From: Verrucomicrobiaceae bacterium
GTDB lineage: Bacteria; Verrucomicrobiota; Verrucomicrobiia; Verrucomicrobiales; Verrucomicrobiaceae
DNA: 6,693 bases
Reading direction: 5' to 3'
Assembly (NCBI GenBank): GCA_021151605.1
Contig: JAGKWZ010000309.1
Location: 1-6,693 of the forward strand
Part shown: positions 1-5,849 of the stretch, one piece after another
Layout of the letters: every line of letters begins with the position of its first letter
Numbering within the stretch: the first letter of the stretch is position 1
Notes under the pieces: generated by a model
Databases searched by the model: none
What the model was told of the DNA's origin: nothing
The model's input: the letters and a program-made list of their open reading frames with translations, nothing else
Program-made: the position numbers and the translations under genes

Positions 1-115
1 AACGGGCACGGCACCCCTCTCGTTGCAAAAAAGTCGATCGTGTCGATGCTCCCAAGTGGTTCATGAACTCCTCGGTTGGCGCTCCTCGACCCCGAAAACC
101 TTTTCATCCCCGCAT

Positions 116-143
116 TTGACAGGCTGGCATGGGCGTGTACTAT
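116..143 (+). promoter_or_regulatory. sigma70-type promoter for rplI
   Basis: A perfect -35 hexamer TTGACA (116-121) is followed after 16 nt by a -10 hexamer TACTAT (138-143). Transcription would start near position 150, giving an untranslated leader of about 24 nt before the rplI ATG at 174. The leader contains the A-rich AAAAAAGG run (157-164), which ends 9 nt before the ATG and may act as a weak ribosome binding site. The match is close to housekeeping sigma70 consensus, and its position fits a strongly expressed ribosomal protein gene transcribed on its own. The start site is predicted, not measured. Confidence 0.7.
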
Positions 144-173
144 CGGCCCCCCTTTCAAAAAAGGCATACCGCT

Positions 174-668
174 ATGGCAAACGTCGAAGTCATCCTCAAA
201 GAAAAAATCAAAGGTCTCGGTGCCGAGGCCGATGTCGTGAAAGTGAAGCGTGGCTTCGCTCGCAATTTCCTGGTTCCCCAGGGCAAGGCCTTTGAGGCCA
301 GCGCCGGTAACCTCCGTCACCTGAATCATCTGAAAGCCGCACGCGCTGAGCGTGAGGCCAAGGAGCTTCAGGAAGCCGAGAAAATCGCCTCCAAGCTGAA
401 GAAGCTGAAGCTGAAGCTCACCCTCCAGACTGGACAGGGTGGCAAGGCTTTCGGTTCCATCACCAACATGGACATCTCGAAAGCAGTGCTGGAAAGCAAT
501 GCCAAGGTCGAACTCGACCGTCATCAGATCCAGCTCGACAAGCCGATCAAGAACACCGGCAACTTCGAAGTGCAGGTCAAGCTTCACGCGGACGTCACTT
601 GCTTCCTCAAGATCGCCGTCACTGCTGCTGGTGGTGAAGGTGCTGAAGACTCTGAGAGCGAAGAGTAG
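174..668 (+). CDS. rplI: 50S ribosomal protein L9
   Basis: This encodes ribosomal protein bL9 (164 residues), which binds 23S rRNA through its N-terminal domain and projects from the large subunit near the L1 stalk; it helps maintain reading frame. The N-terminal L9 signature is clear: GLGAEADVVKVKRGFARNFL (residues 14-33) followed by VPQGKA. Then comes the long charged connecting helix (about 45-80, rich in Lys, Glu and Ala) and a C-terminal domain with the typical GKAFGSITNMDISKAV (90-105). The ATG at 174 is chosen because translation from it starts with the usual bL9 N-terminus MANVEVILKEKIKGLG; the in-frame ATG at 129 lies inside the promoter. bL9 is usually about 150 residues; the extra length here is a short acidic tail, EGAEDSESEE (155-164). 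The gene has its own promoter and terminator. Its usual partners rpsF, ssb and rpsR are not visible in the short upstream stretch. Confidence 0.97.
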   Translation: MANVEVILKEKIKGLGAEADVVKVKRGFARNFLVPQGKAFEASAGNLRHLNHLKAARAEREAKELQEAEKIASKLKKLKLKLTLQTGQGGKAFGSITNMDISKAVLESNAKVELDRHQIQLDKPIKNTGNFEVQVKLHADVTCFLKIAVTAAGGEGAEDSESEE

Positions 669-682
669 TCTTCATTTCATTT

Positions 683-717
683 AAAAGGCCGCACCCATTC
701 TTGGGTGCGGCTTTTTT
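683..717 (+). terminator. intrinsic terminator of rplI
   Basis: A perfect 10-bp GC-rich stem, GCCGCACCCA (688-697) pairing with TGGGTGCGGC (702-711), closes a TTCT tetraloop and is followed by six T (712-717). The AAAA at 683-686 can extend the stem by pairing with the T run. It starts 14 nt after the rplI stop and is a textbook Rho-independent terminator, so it should separate rplI from the downstream hydrolase gene. Confidence 0.93.
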
Positions 718-803
718 GTTGGCCTGAAGCGGCCTCAATTCTTCCGCCACACGCAGAAAAGGCGTGCATCACCACGTTCATTCGGGGCAATCTGCATTCC
801 CCT

Positions 804-1673
804 ATGAAATCTGCCGTTTCCGCCCTCTTTTTGACCGCCCTTTCCGCCACCGCTGCGGAGCCAGTCACGATCAAGCTCTGGCCGCAGGGCGCTCCAGAGC
901 AGCCCGGGGTAAAGATCGGCCCCGAGGAGGAGATTCAGAAGGGTGATGGCATCAAGCGTGTGACTAACGTGACCGATCCCACGATCACGATCTATAAACC
1001 TGAGAAGGCAAATGGCACCTCCGTCATCGTTTGCCCTGGCGGCGGCTACAGCATCCTGGCCAGCGAGCATGAAGGCACCAAGGTCTGCGAATACCTGAAC
1101 ACCCTCGGGGTGACCAGCGTGCTCCTGAAGTACCGCGTGCCACGCCGTGATCCTGCGAACCCCAGCCGCGAGCCCCTCCAGGACGCCCAGCGTGCCATCG
1201 GCATCCTGCGGCATCGGGCGGCTGAGTTTGGACTGAAGCCTGACCGTATTGGCATCCTGGGTTTCTCCGCAGGCGGGCACCTCACCGTCATGGCCACACT
1301 TCATGCCAATGAGCGCACCTACCCCCAGGACGCCACCCTGGATGTGCCAGATGCTACCCCAAATTTTAGCATCCCAGTCTATCCCGCCTACCTCGTCAGC
1401 AAGGAAGACACCTTCACCCTCCTGCCTGAGATCAAAGTGACGGAGAAATCGCCGCCCATATGCCTGATCCACGCTCATGACGACAAAGGCGTCACCAGCG
1501 CGAGTTCCAGCGCCCTGCTCTATCTTGAATACAAGAAGCTCAACCTCCCTGCCGAACTCCACATCTTTGCCAAAGGCGGTCATGGTTTCGGCATGAAAGA
1601 CACAGGACTCCCCACAGCCTCCTGGCACGTCCGTGTCGGAGAATGGATGAAGGCCATGGGCTGGCTGGAGTAG
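804..1673 (+). CDS. secreted alpha/beta hydrolase, BD-FAE/acetyl-esterase-like
   Basis: A 289-residue predicted secreted alpha/beta-hydrolase, most likely an esterase acting on acyl-decorated carbohydrates. Residues 1-18 form a signal peptide (MKSAVSALFLTALSATAA, cleavage around ATA-AE). The oxyanion-type motif CPGGGY is at 77-82. The nucleophile elbow GFSAGGH (153-159) puts the catalytic Ser at 155, HAHDD (223-227) supplies the acid (Asp226 or Asp227), and KGGHGFG (257-263) places the catalytic His at 260. This CPGGGY / GFSAGGH / GGHGFG set fits the BD-FAE-type family of feruloyl and acetyl esterases common in Planctomycetes and Verrucomicrobia, where it is often annotated as xylanase- or acetylesterase-like. 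The ATG at 804 is chosen because it puts the signal peptide at the N-terminus; the longer frame begins inside the rplI terminator. No convincing Shine-Dalgarno site is present. The substrate cannot be read from sequence. All triad residues are present, so it should be active. Confidence 0.86.
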   Translation: MKSAVSALFLTALSATAAEPVTIKLWPQGAPEQPGVKIGPEEEIQKGDGIKRVTNVTDPTITIYKPEKANGTSVIVCPGGGYSILASEHEGTKVCEYLNTLGVTSVLLKYRVPRRDPANPSREPLQDAQRAIGILRHRAAEFGLKPDRIGILGFSAGGHLTVMATLHANERTYPQDATLDVPDATPNFSIPVYPAYLVSKEDTFTLLPEIKVTEKSPPICLIHAHDDKGVTSASSSALLYLEYKKLNLPAELHIFAKGGHGFGMKDTGLPTASWHVRVGEWMKAMGWLE

Positions 1674-1759
1674 TCCTTGGGGCCACCGTTCATCACCAAG
1701 GCAGGAAAAAGCCAAACGGGCTCATTGCCGAACCTCGCCACTTTCGCCAGTCTCTAATC

Positions 1760-2902
1760 ATGCCTGCGTTTTCAGATCCATTTAAAGAAGTCCGCGCCGA
1801 TTCAGGCGTGATGCAATGCCCTTTTCACGGCGAAACCATCACCATGATCCTGCGTCACGAAGATGTGCGCAAAGCGGCAAAGGATTGGCAGACGTTCAGC
1901 TCGGATGTTCCCTTCCGTGTGCCCATCCCATCGGAGGAAGACGTGCGCTCCATGCGGCAGCTACCCATCGAGACAAATCCACCTGAGCACACCGAGTACC
2001 GCGCCATCGCCGAGCCTTTTTTCCAAAGGGCAAAAGAACCCGAAATGATGGCGAAGGTCGAGGCGCTGCTGGATGGGATGCTGACCAAGGCGCTGAATCG
2101 CGAGTCCATCGAGATCGTGAACGAGTTCGCGCTGCCGGTGCAATCGCGGGCGTTGACCTATCTGCTGAATACCTCCGAGTCTGAGGCGGACACATGGATC
2201 GGCTGGGGCATTCATGTTTTCAAAGTCACGGGCGGTGAGTTCAAGAAAGGCACCGTGCTGGAGGACTATCTGCACCAGAAGTTTGATGAAGCCGAGGCGA
2301 ATCCCGGTGCGGACTTTTTCAGCGCTCTCGTGCAGGCCGACTTTCGAGGCCGCAAACTCACGCGGGAGGAATGCATGGGCTTCGCCAATCTCGCCTTCGC
2401 TGGTGGGCGAGATACGATCATCCACACGATCTCCTGTGCGCTCGGCTATCTCGCCGAGCATCCTGAGGCACTGGAGTTTCTCCGCACTGATCCCAAGCGC
2501 ATCACACTCGCCAGCGAGGAGTTTTTCCGTGTCTTCATGCCTCTCACGCACATCGGCCGCGTCTGTCCTGCCGACACAAATGTGAATGGCATCACGGTGA
2601 AAGCGGGCGACCGCATCTCACTTGCCTGGGCTTCGGCGAATTTTGACGAAACCGCCTTCCCGCAGCCCGATGAAGTGCGTCTCGACCGCAAACCGAACCC
2701 GCATCTCAGCTTCGGCTTTGGCACACACCTCTGCCTCGGTGCTCCTCATGCGCGTCTCATCCTCCGCACGCTGCTAAAGCTCTGCTGCGACCGCGTAAAG
2801 AGCATCACGATCCTGAACGCCGAAGAACGCGTCGAGCATGAAGCCAAGTTTGACCGCAAGCTTGGCTATGACTCGCTGGTGCTGAAGATGGAGGCGCTGT
2901 AA
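1760..2902 (+). CDS. cytochrome P450 (soluble, bacterial class I type)
   Basis: A 380-residue soluble cytochrome P450, a heme-thiolate monooxygenase that would receive electrons from a ferredoxin and reductase. The hallmarks are in the right order: helix-C HxxxR (His77-Arg81, in PPEHTEYR), I-helix oxygen-activation motif AGGRDT (214-219), the ExxR pair Glu254-Arg257, and the heme loop FGFGTHLCLG (318-327) with the proximal Cys ligand at 325. It has no signal peptide or membrane anchor, as expected for a cytoplasmic bacterial P450, and is slightly shorter than the usual 400 or so residues. The ATG at 1760 is used. The frame is open back to 1643, but that would overlap the upstream hydrolase and add 39 residues unlike any P450 N-terminus. 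No good Shine-Dalgarno site precedes it. It lies 86 nt after the hydrolase and converges with the Whirly-like gene, 3 nt between stops. No redox partner is in the window. The substrate is unknown. Confidence 0.95.
   Translation: MPAFSDPFKEVRADSGVMQCPFHGETITMILRHEDVRKAAKDWQTFSSDVPFRVPIPSEEDVRSMRQLPIETNPPEHTEYRAIAEPFFQRAKEPEMMAKVEALLDGMLTKALNRESIEIVNEFALPVQSRALTYLLNTSESEADTWIGWGIHVFKVTGGEFKKGTVLEDYLHQKFDEAEANPGADFFSALVQADFRGRKLTREECMGFANLAFAGGRDTIIHTISCALGYLAEHPEALEFLRTDPKRITLASEEFFRVFMPLTHIGRVCPADTNVNGITVKAGDRISLAWASANFDETAFPQPDEVRLDRKPNPHLSFGFGTHLCLGAPHARLILRTLLKLCCDRVKSITILNAEERVEHEAKFDRKLGYDSLVLKMEAL
2842..2867. other. inverted repeat / hairpin at the 3' end of the P450 gene
   Basis: AGCCAAGTTTG (2842-2852) pairs with CAAGCTTGGCT (2857-2867) over 11 bp with one G-U pair and an ACCG loop. 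It lies inside the P450 coding frame and 38 bp beyond the stop of the convergent minus-strand gene. No T tract follows on either strand. It could slow or end transcription arriving from the Whirly-like gene, but the same bases encode P450 residues, so chance is a real alternative. Confidence 0.3.
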
Positions 2903-2905
2903 ACC

Positions 2906-3034
2906 TCACCACCCGATCAGCCTCGTAATCGCAGCCCGCAGCGCGGTTTCGAGGATCGCAGCTTCCGAGTGCGTGACGGGGATCGTGACTTTTTTCACGC
3001 TCTTGGTCGCACCTTCCTGCCGGGACATGCTCAT
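2906..3034 (-). CDS. C-terminal part of Whirly-like protein, in shifted frame
   Basis: A 42-codon frame, MSMSRQEGATKSVKKVTIPV followed by a helix ending in LIGW. It begins with an ATG whose last two bases lie in the TGA stop of the preceding frame (ATGA, 3031-3034). Its IPVTHSEAAILETA segment and terminal LIGW closely resemble the C-terminal strand and helix of plant Whirly proteins, which from memory read IPITxAEFAVL...LIGW. It therefore looks like the missing end of the 111-residue protein encoded just upstream, offset by one base. Either it is joined by frameshifting, it is translated separately by reinitiation (AGAAGG at 3050-3045 lies 10 nt before the ATG), the gene is mutated, or a base is missing from a T run in the assembly. 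Its stop is 3 nt from the P450 stop on the other strand. Confidence 0.6.
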   Translation of the reverse strand: MSMSRQEGATKSVKKVTIPVTHSEAAILETALRAAITRLIGW

Positions 3035-3366
3035 GAAAAAGGAGCCTTCTGTGGGTCGTTGCGGTAGGTCAGTTCGAAGGCGCTATTCGCCTTTTCCGAC
3101 TGGTGGAAGAGCTTCGCCTGCTCCTGGCGGCCCTGTAGCGTCGCCAGCACGGCTCCGAGGTCGTTCAGGCCCCATTTCATGGTGATCTTCTGTTCCCAGT
3201 CGAACTGCTTTTCACCACTCTGAGTGGCGGCATCGACGAAAACGGCACCTTTGGTGCGATTGAACTCAAAGCGGATCACGCCGCCATTGCCGCGACCATT
3301 CGGTTTGTAGATGGCGTATTCGGCGTTGGACTTCGTGGCGGCAGGAGAGGCGGATTTCGCATTCAT
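3031..3366 (-). CDS. Whirly-like single-stranded DNA-binding protein, N-terminal part
   Basis: This frame encodes 111 residues that I read as the larger part of a Whirly-fold protein. Whirly proteins bind single-stranded DNA, form tetramers and are best known from plant organelles, where they protect genome stability. Visible matches, by recall: AEYAIYKPNGRG (15-26) against the Whirly YSVYKGKAAL strand, GEKQFDWEQKITM (51-63) against RQYDWxRKQ, LNDLGAVLATL (67-77) against VTEIGTLxSL, and KLFHQSEKAN (85-94) against the EFFHDP region. The protein has no signal peptide, so it should be cytoplasmic. The frame stops after APFS, before the last strands and the C-terminal helix; those continue in the -1 frame (3034 to 2906). 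Joined by a -1 shift at the T run, the protein would have 153 residues and read APFFMSMSRQ, matching the Whirly FFNLSV strand. Start: ATG at 3366, just after a plausible promoter. It is divergent from the sulfatase gene. Confidence 0.75.
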   Translation of the reverse strand: MNAKSASPAATKSNAEYAIYKPNGRGNGGVIRFEFNRTKGAVFVDAATQSGEKQFDWEQKITMKWGLNDLGAVLATLQGRQEQAKLFHQSEKANSAFELTYRNDPQKAPFS

Positions 3367-3376
3367 GACGTGAAAA

Positions 3377-3406
3377 ATTCTAAAGTGATCAGCCTTTGGC
3401 GGTAAA
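3377..3406 (-). promoter_or_regulatory. candidate promoter for the Whirly-like gene
   Basis: Read on the minus strand, TTTACC (3406-3401) is separated by 18 nt from TAGAAT (3382-3377), matching the sigma70 -35 at 4 of 6 and the -10 at 5 of 6 positions. The ATG at 3366 starts only 10 nt after the -10 element, so the transcript would be nearly leaderless, in keeping with the lack of a Shine-Dalgarno site. It lies in the 113-bp divergent region shared with the sulfatase gene, for which I see no clear promoter. Confidence 0.4.
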
Positions 3407-3479
3407 GCCTAATTTGCCGGATTCGACACCGCTTTTGCTGAGATGTCGGCATCGGCGGTTTCGTTCCAGCCACTCCACC

Positions 3480-4925
3480 ATGAAGCATCTCGCCGTCCTC
3501 CTACTCTTCGCCCTCATCCCCTCGCTCTTCGCGGAGACCAAGCCAAACATCGTCTTCATCCTCGCTGACGACCTCGGCCAGATGGACATTGGTGCCTTCA
3601 ATCCGAAGACGTTTTATGAGACGCCAAACATCGACGGACTGGCGAAGCGTGGGATGAAGTTCACCCAGGGCTACGCAGCGTGTTGTGTGTGCTCGCCCAC
3701 GCGGGGCAGCATCATGACGGGCAAGTATCCGCCGCGCGTCGGCATCACGAATTTCATCGGCGGCACGCGTGCAGGGAAAATGCTCCCGGCACCGAATACG
3801 CGGCAACTGGCGCTGGAAGAAGTCACCATCGCGGAGTCGATGCGTGATGCGGGTTACGCGACATTTTTCGCGGGCAAGTGGCACCTCGGAGAAGCGGGCT
3901 TCATGCCGAAGGATCAAGGCTTCACCCATGATGAAGGCAGCGACACCGGGCCAAAAAGCGATAAGCCCAAGCAACAGGATGATCCAAAGAAATCCGACCG
4001 CATCACCGACGCGGCGGTGAAGTTTATCGAGGCGAACAAGGACAAGCCTTTCTACGCCTACCTGCCTTACAACGCACCACATGTGCCAATCGGCGCACGA
4101 GCAGATTTGGTCGCAAAGTGGCAGGAAAAGGCGAAACAGGCTCCTGCGGATTCCTGGGGACAGGAACGGGCAAATCAGGTGCGCCTCGTGCAAAACAATC
4201 CCGTTTACGCGGCGATGCTGGAGCAGTTTGATACAGCGATTGGTCGCTTGGTCGCCACGCTGGAAAAGAACGGGCTTATTGAGAAAACGATCATCGTCTT
4301 CATGGCCGACAACGGCGGTCTAACAACGGCTGAAGGTCATCCTACTTCGAATCTGCCACTCCGTGCAGGCAAAGGCTGGCCGTATGAAGGCGGCGTGCGC
4401 GAGCCGCTGATCGTGGTGGCTCCAGGCGTGACGAAAGCAGACACGACCTGCGATTCACCGGTCATCAGCACGGATTTTTACCCCACGTTGCTTCAGCTTG
4501 CCGGCCTCCCATTGAAACCCGAGCAGCATCTCGATGGCGTGAGCTTTGTGCCGTTGCTCAAGGGTGAGTCCACATCACGCGGCAAGCCCTTGTTCTGGCA
4601 TTACCCGCACTATGCGAACCAAGGCGGCGGCCCCTGCACCACCATCCGCGATGGCGACTGGAAGCTCATCGAGTGGCATGAAGACGGCGCTTTGGAGCTG
4701 TATAACATCGCCCAAGACCTCAGCGAGAAAACCAACCTCGCCGCGCAACAGCCTGACAAAGCCAAGGAACTGCACGCGAAGCTCATCGCCTGGCGGAAGG
4801 AAGTCGGTGCCCTGATGCCAACGCCGAATCCGAACTTCGACCCCAATGCCAAGCCCGAAGTGAAAACCCCGAAAAAGGGCAAAAAGAAGGCCGGTAAGAA
4901 GATCGAGCCTGCCAATGCCAAATAG
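3480..4925 (+). CDS. secreted formylglycine-dependent sulfatase (arylsulfatase A type)
   Basis: A 481-residue type I sulfatase that would hydrolyse sulfate esters, probably of sulfated glycans, outside the cytoplasm. The signal peptide is residues 1-18 (cleavage LFA-ET). The alkaline-phosphatase-like fold starts at PNIVFILADDLG, with calcium-binding Asp30 and Asp31. The signature CSPTRGSIMTG (71-81) has Cys71, the residue converted to formylglycine, and Arg75. Further active-site motifs are AGKWHLG (131-137), NAPHVP (198-203, His201), MADNGG (275-280, Asp277-Asn278) and RAGKGW (295-300). The C-terminal subdomain has the usual TTIRDGDWKLI (387-397) and ELYNIAQDLSEKTNLA. Residues 463-474 form a Lys-rich tail, unusual beyond the catalytic fold. 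The ATG at 3480 is chosen for the signal peptide; the frame is open upstream to 3396. A maturase (FGE or anSME) must be encoded elsewhere. It is divergent from the Whirly-like gene and convergent with the DUF1080 gene. Exact subfamily and substrate are not assignable by eye. Confidence 0.95.
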   Translation: MKHLAVLLLFALIPSLFAETKPNIVFILADDLGQMDIGAFNPKTFYETPNIDGLAKRGMKFTQGYAACCVCSPTRGSIMTGKYPPRVGITNFIGGTRAGKMLPAPNTRQLALEEVTIAESMRDAGYATFFAGKWHLGEAGFMPKDQGFTHDEGSDTGPKSDKPKQQDDPKKSDRITDAAVKFIEANKDKPFYAYLPYNAPHVPIGARADLVAKWQEKAKQAPADSWGQERANQVRLVQNNPVYAAMLEQFDTAIGRLVATLEKNGLIEKTIIVFMADNGGLTTAEGHPTSNLPLRAGKGWPYEGGVREPLIVVAPGVTKADTTCDSPVISTDFYPTLLQLAGLPLKPEQHLDGVSFVPLLKGESTSRGKPLFWHYPHYANQGGGPCTTIRDGDWKLIEWHEDGALELYNIAQDLSEKTNLAAQQPDKAKELHAKLIAWRKEVGALMPTPNPNFDPNAKPEVKTPKKGKKKAGKKIEPANAK

Positions 4926-4992
4926 GCTTTAGAGATCCATTTGGCATGGGGGCTGACTCGAATGAGTGGCCCAGCCCTTACTTATTTGGCAT
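4915..4992. repeat. three copies of ATGCCAAAT(A) between convergent genes
   Basis: ATGCCAAATA ends the sulfatase gene (4915-4924), and its inverse TATTTGGCAT (4983-4992) ends the DUF1080 gene on the other strand. A third copy, ATTTGGCAT (4939-4947), lies in the spacer. The first and third can pair as a 9-bp stem with a 15-nt loop. Both outer copies encode the last residues and stop of Lys/Ala-rich tails, so similar codons explain part of the repeat, but not the spacer copy. Confidence 0.5.
4950..4977. terminator. possible bidirectional terminator hairpin
   Basis: GGGCTG (4950-4955) pairs with CAGCCC (4972-4977). Inside, ACTC (4956-4959) pairs with GAGT (4964-4967) around a GAAT loop, with GGCC (4968-4971) bulged out. 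It lies in the 56-nt gap between the convergent sulfatase and DUF1080 genes, where a shared terminator would be expected. There is no T tract on either side, so an intrinsic terminator is only a weak suggestion. Confidence 0.3.
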
Positions 4993-5758
4993 CCTTTTTC
5001 GCCTTCCCTTTGCCTTTCGCTTTGGGTGCCTTCGCCTCAATGATCTGCGCATCGCTAGGGATCGGGTGGGTGGTGAAGTCGATGACACCGCCTTCGGGCA
5101 GCTCCTTGAGCATCACGTCCTTGATGTGGACCTCCATGGCGGGGCCGCGGTGGATTTGGAAGGCGATGAGGCCTTCGAGCGAGCGTTTCGCCTCCTCGAA
5201 GTCGGTCAGCTCCATCGTCGTTTTGCCATCGATCTGATGCACGAGATGGTTTCCCTTCGCGATGATGGTGTACTCATGCCAATCGGCGATGTCGGCCTCG
5301 ATGGCATCATGCTCGCCTGCGAGCCATTTCACGCCGGAGGGGTCGATGACGACGCTCTGGCCGTTTTGCGAGACGATGCCGCGTCCGCCTTCTTCATACA
5401 TCATCGCACGGTAGGGCGCGTTCGGGTGGATGTCGCACTGGTAGCCGCGGATGGACCATTTCTTGTCGGTGTTCTCGCTGCTGCGGTATTGGATGCCGGT
5501 GTTGTTGCCCTTCTGGCGGATTTTCGCCTTCAGTTCGAAGTTCTTCACCTTTCCACCGCGCCAGATAAGAAACTGATTATAGGCCAGCTGCTCTGGCCCG
5601 GTCGTGGTGCCGACAATCTCGCCATTCTCCACTTTCCACAGCTCAGGGTTGCCATCCCAACCCGTGAGATCTTTGCAGTTGAAGAGAGGCTTGAAGCCGT
5701 CCTGCGCGGAGGCAGCAGAGAAAGCGAGGAGCGAAAGAAGGAAAGCGAGGCGTTTCAT
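4982..5758 (-). CDS. secreted DUF1080 / 3-keto-disaccharide hydrolase-family protein
   Basis: A 258-residue secreted protein of the DUF1080 family (PF06439, concanavalin-like jelly roll, now linked to hydrolysis of 3-keto-glycosides). The signal peptide is residues 1-18 (cleavage ASA-QD). Family hallmarks in order: FKPLFNCKDLTGW (22-34), WKVENGEIVG (41-50), NFELKAKIRQKGNNTGIQYR (73-92), GYQCDI (105-110), DWHEYTIIAKGNHLVHQIDG (159-178) and LEGLIAFQIHRGPAMEVHIK (194-213). That covers the whole domain, so the protein is complete. After it comes a short linker and a Lys/Ala/Gly tail (242-258), reminiscent of the tail on the neighbouring sulfatase. The ATG at 5758 is chosen because it places the signal peptide first; the frame continues upstream to an ATG at 5827. 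Such proteins are highly expanded in Planctomycetes and Verrucomicrobia, often near sulfatases and oxidoreductases. Its exact substrate is unknown, and no 3-dehydrogenase partner is in the window. Confidence 0.93.
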   Translation of the reverse strand: MKRLAFLLSLLAFSAASAQDGFKPLFNCKDLTGWDGNPELWKVENGEIVGTTTGPEQLAYNQFLIWRGGKVKNFELKAKIRQKGNNTGIQYRSSENTDKKWSIRGYQCDIHPNAPYRAMMYEEGGRGIVSQNGQSVVIDPSGVKWLAGEHDAIEADIADWHEYTIIAKGNHLVHQIDGKTTMELTDFEEAKRSLEGLIAFQIHRGPAMEVHIKDVMLKELPEGGVIDFTTHPIPSDAQIIEAKAPKAKGKGKAKKDAK

Positions 5759-5849
5759 GGTTGGTCGCGTGGGTAAACGCGGGGCTCTCTCAAAACCTGC
5801 CAGCAAAAGCTGTGTCGGATCTGGCAAGGGCGCGACAGAGTCCGGCGGC

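Noticed and set aside
1..115. Possible 3' end of an upstream gene, or 5' end of a minus-strand gene starting near 107
   Set aside because: Short open stretches exist in several frames, but none shows a recognisable end of rpsR, ssb or rpsF or any domain, so nothing can be supported.
1675..1701. CCTTGG ... CCAAGG inverted repeat after the secreted hydrolase as a terminator
   Set aside because: The stem is only 6 bp with a 15-nt loop and no T tract.
735..1715. 326-codon open frame antisense to the secreted hydrolase
   Set aside because: It mirrors a gene with an intact signal peptide and catalytic triad, and its translation shows no recognisable domain. It is a shadow of GC-rich codon use.
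1753..1758. TCTAAT as a -10 element for the P450 gene
   Set aside because: It ends 1 nt before the chosen ATG, so transcription would start inside the gene, and no -35 lies at a suitable distance.
1961..2551. 196-codon antisense frame inside the P450 gene
   Set aside because: No domain is visible, and all P450 motifs are intact in the plus-strand frame.
2973..3185. 70-codon plus-strand frame opposite the Whirly-like gene
   Set aside because: The Arg/Ser/Pro-rich composition is typical of a shadow frame, while the opposite strand carries conserved motifs.
3501..4193. 230-codon antisense frame inside the sulfatase gene
   Set aside because: It lies entirely opposite conserved sulfatase motifs and has no recognisable features.
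4946..5776. 276-codon plus-strand frame opposite the DUF1080 gene
   Set aside because: The minus-strand translation has a signal peptide and full family motifs; this frame has none and covers the whole opposite gene.
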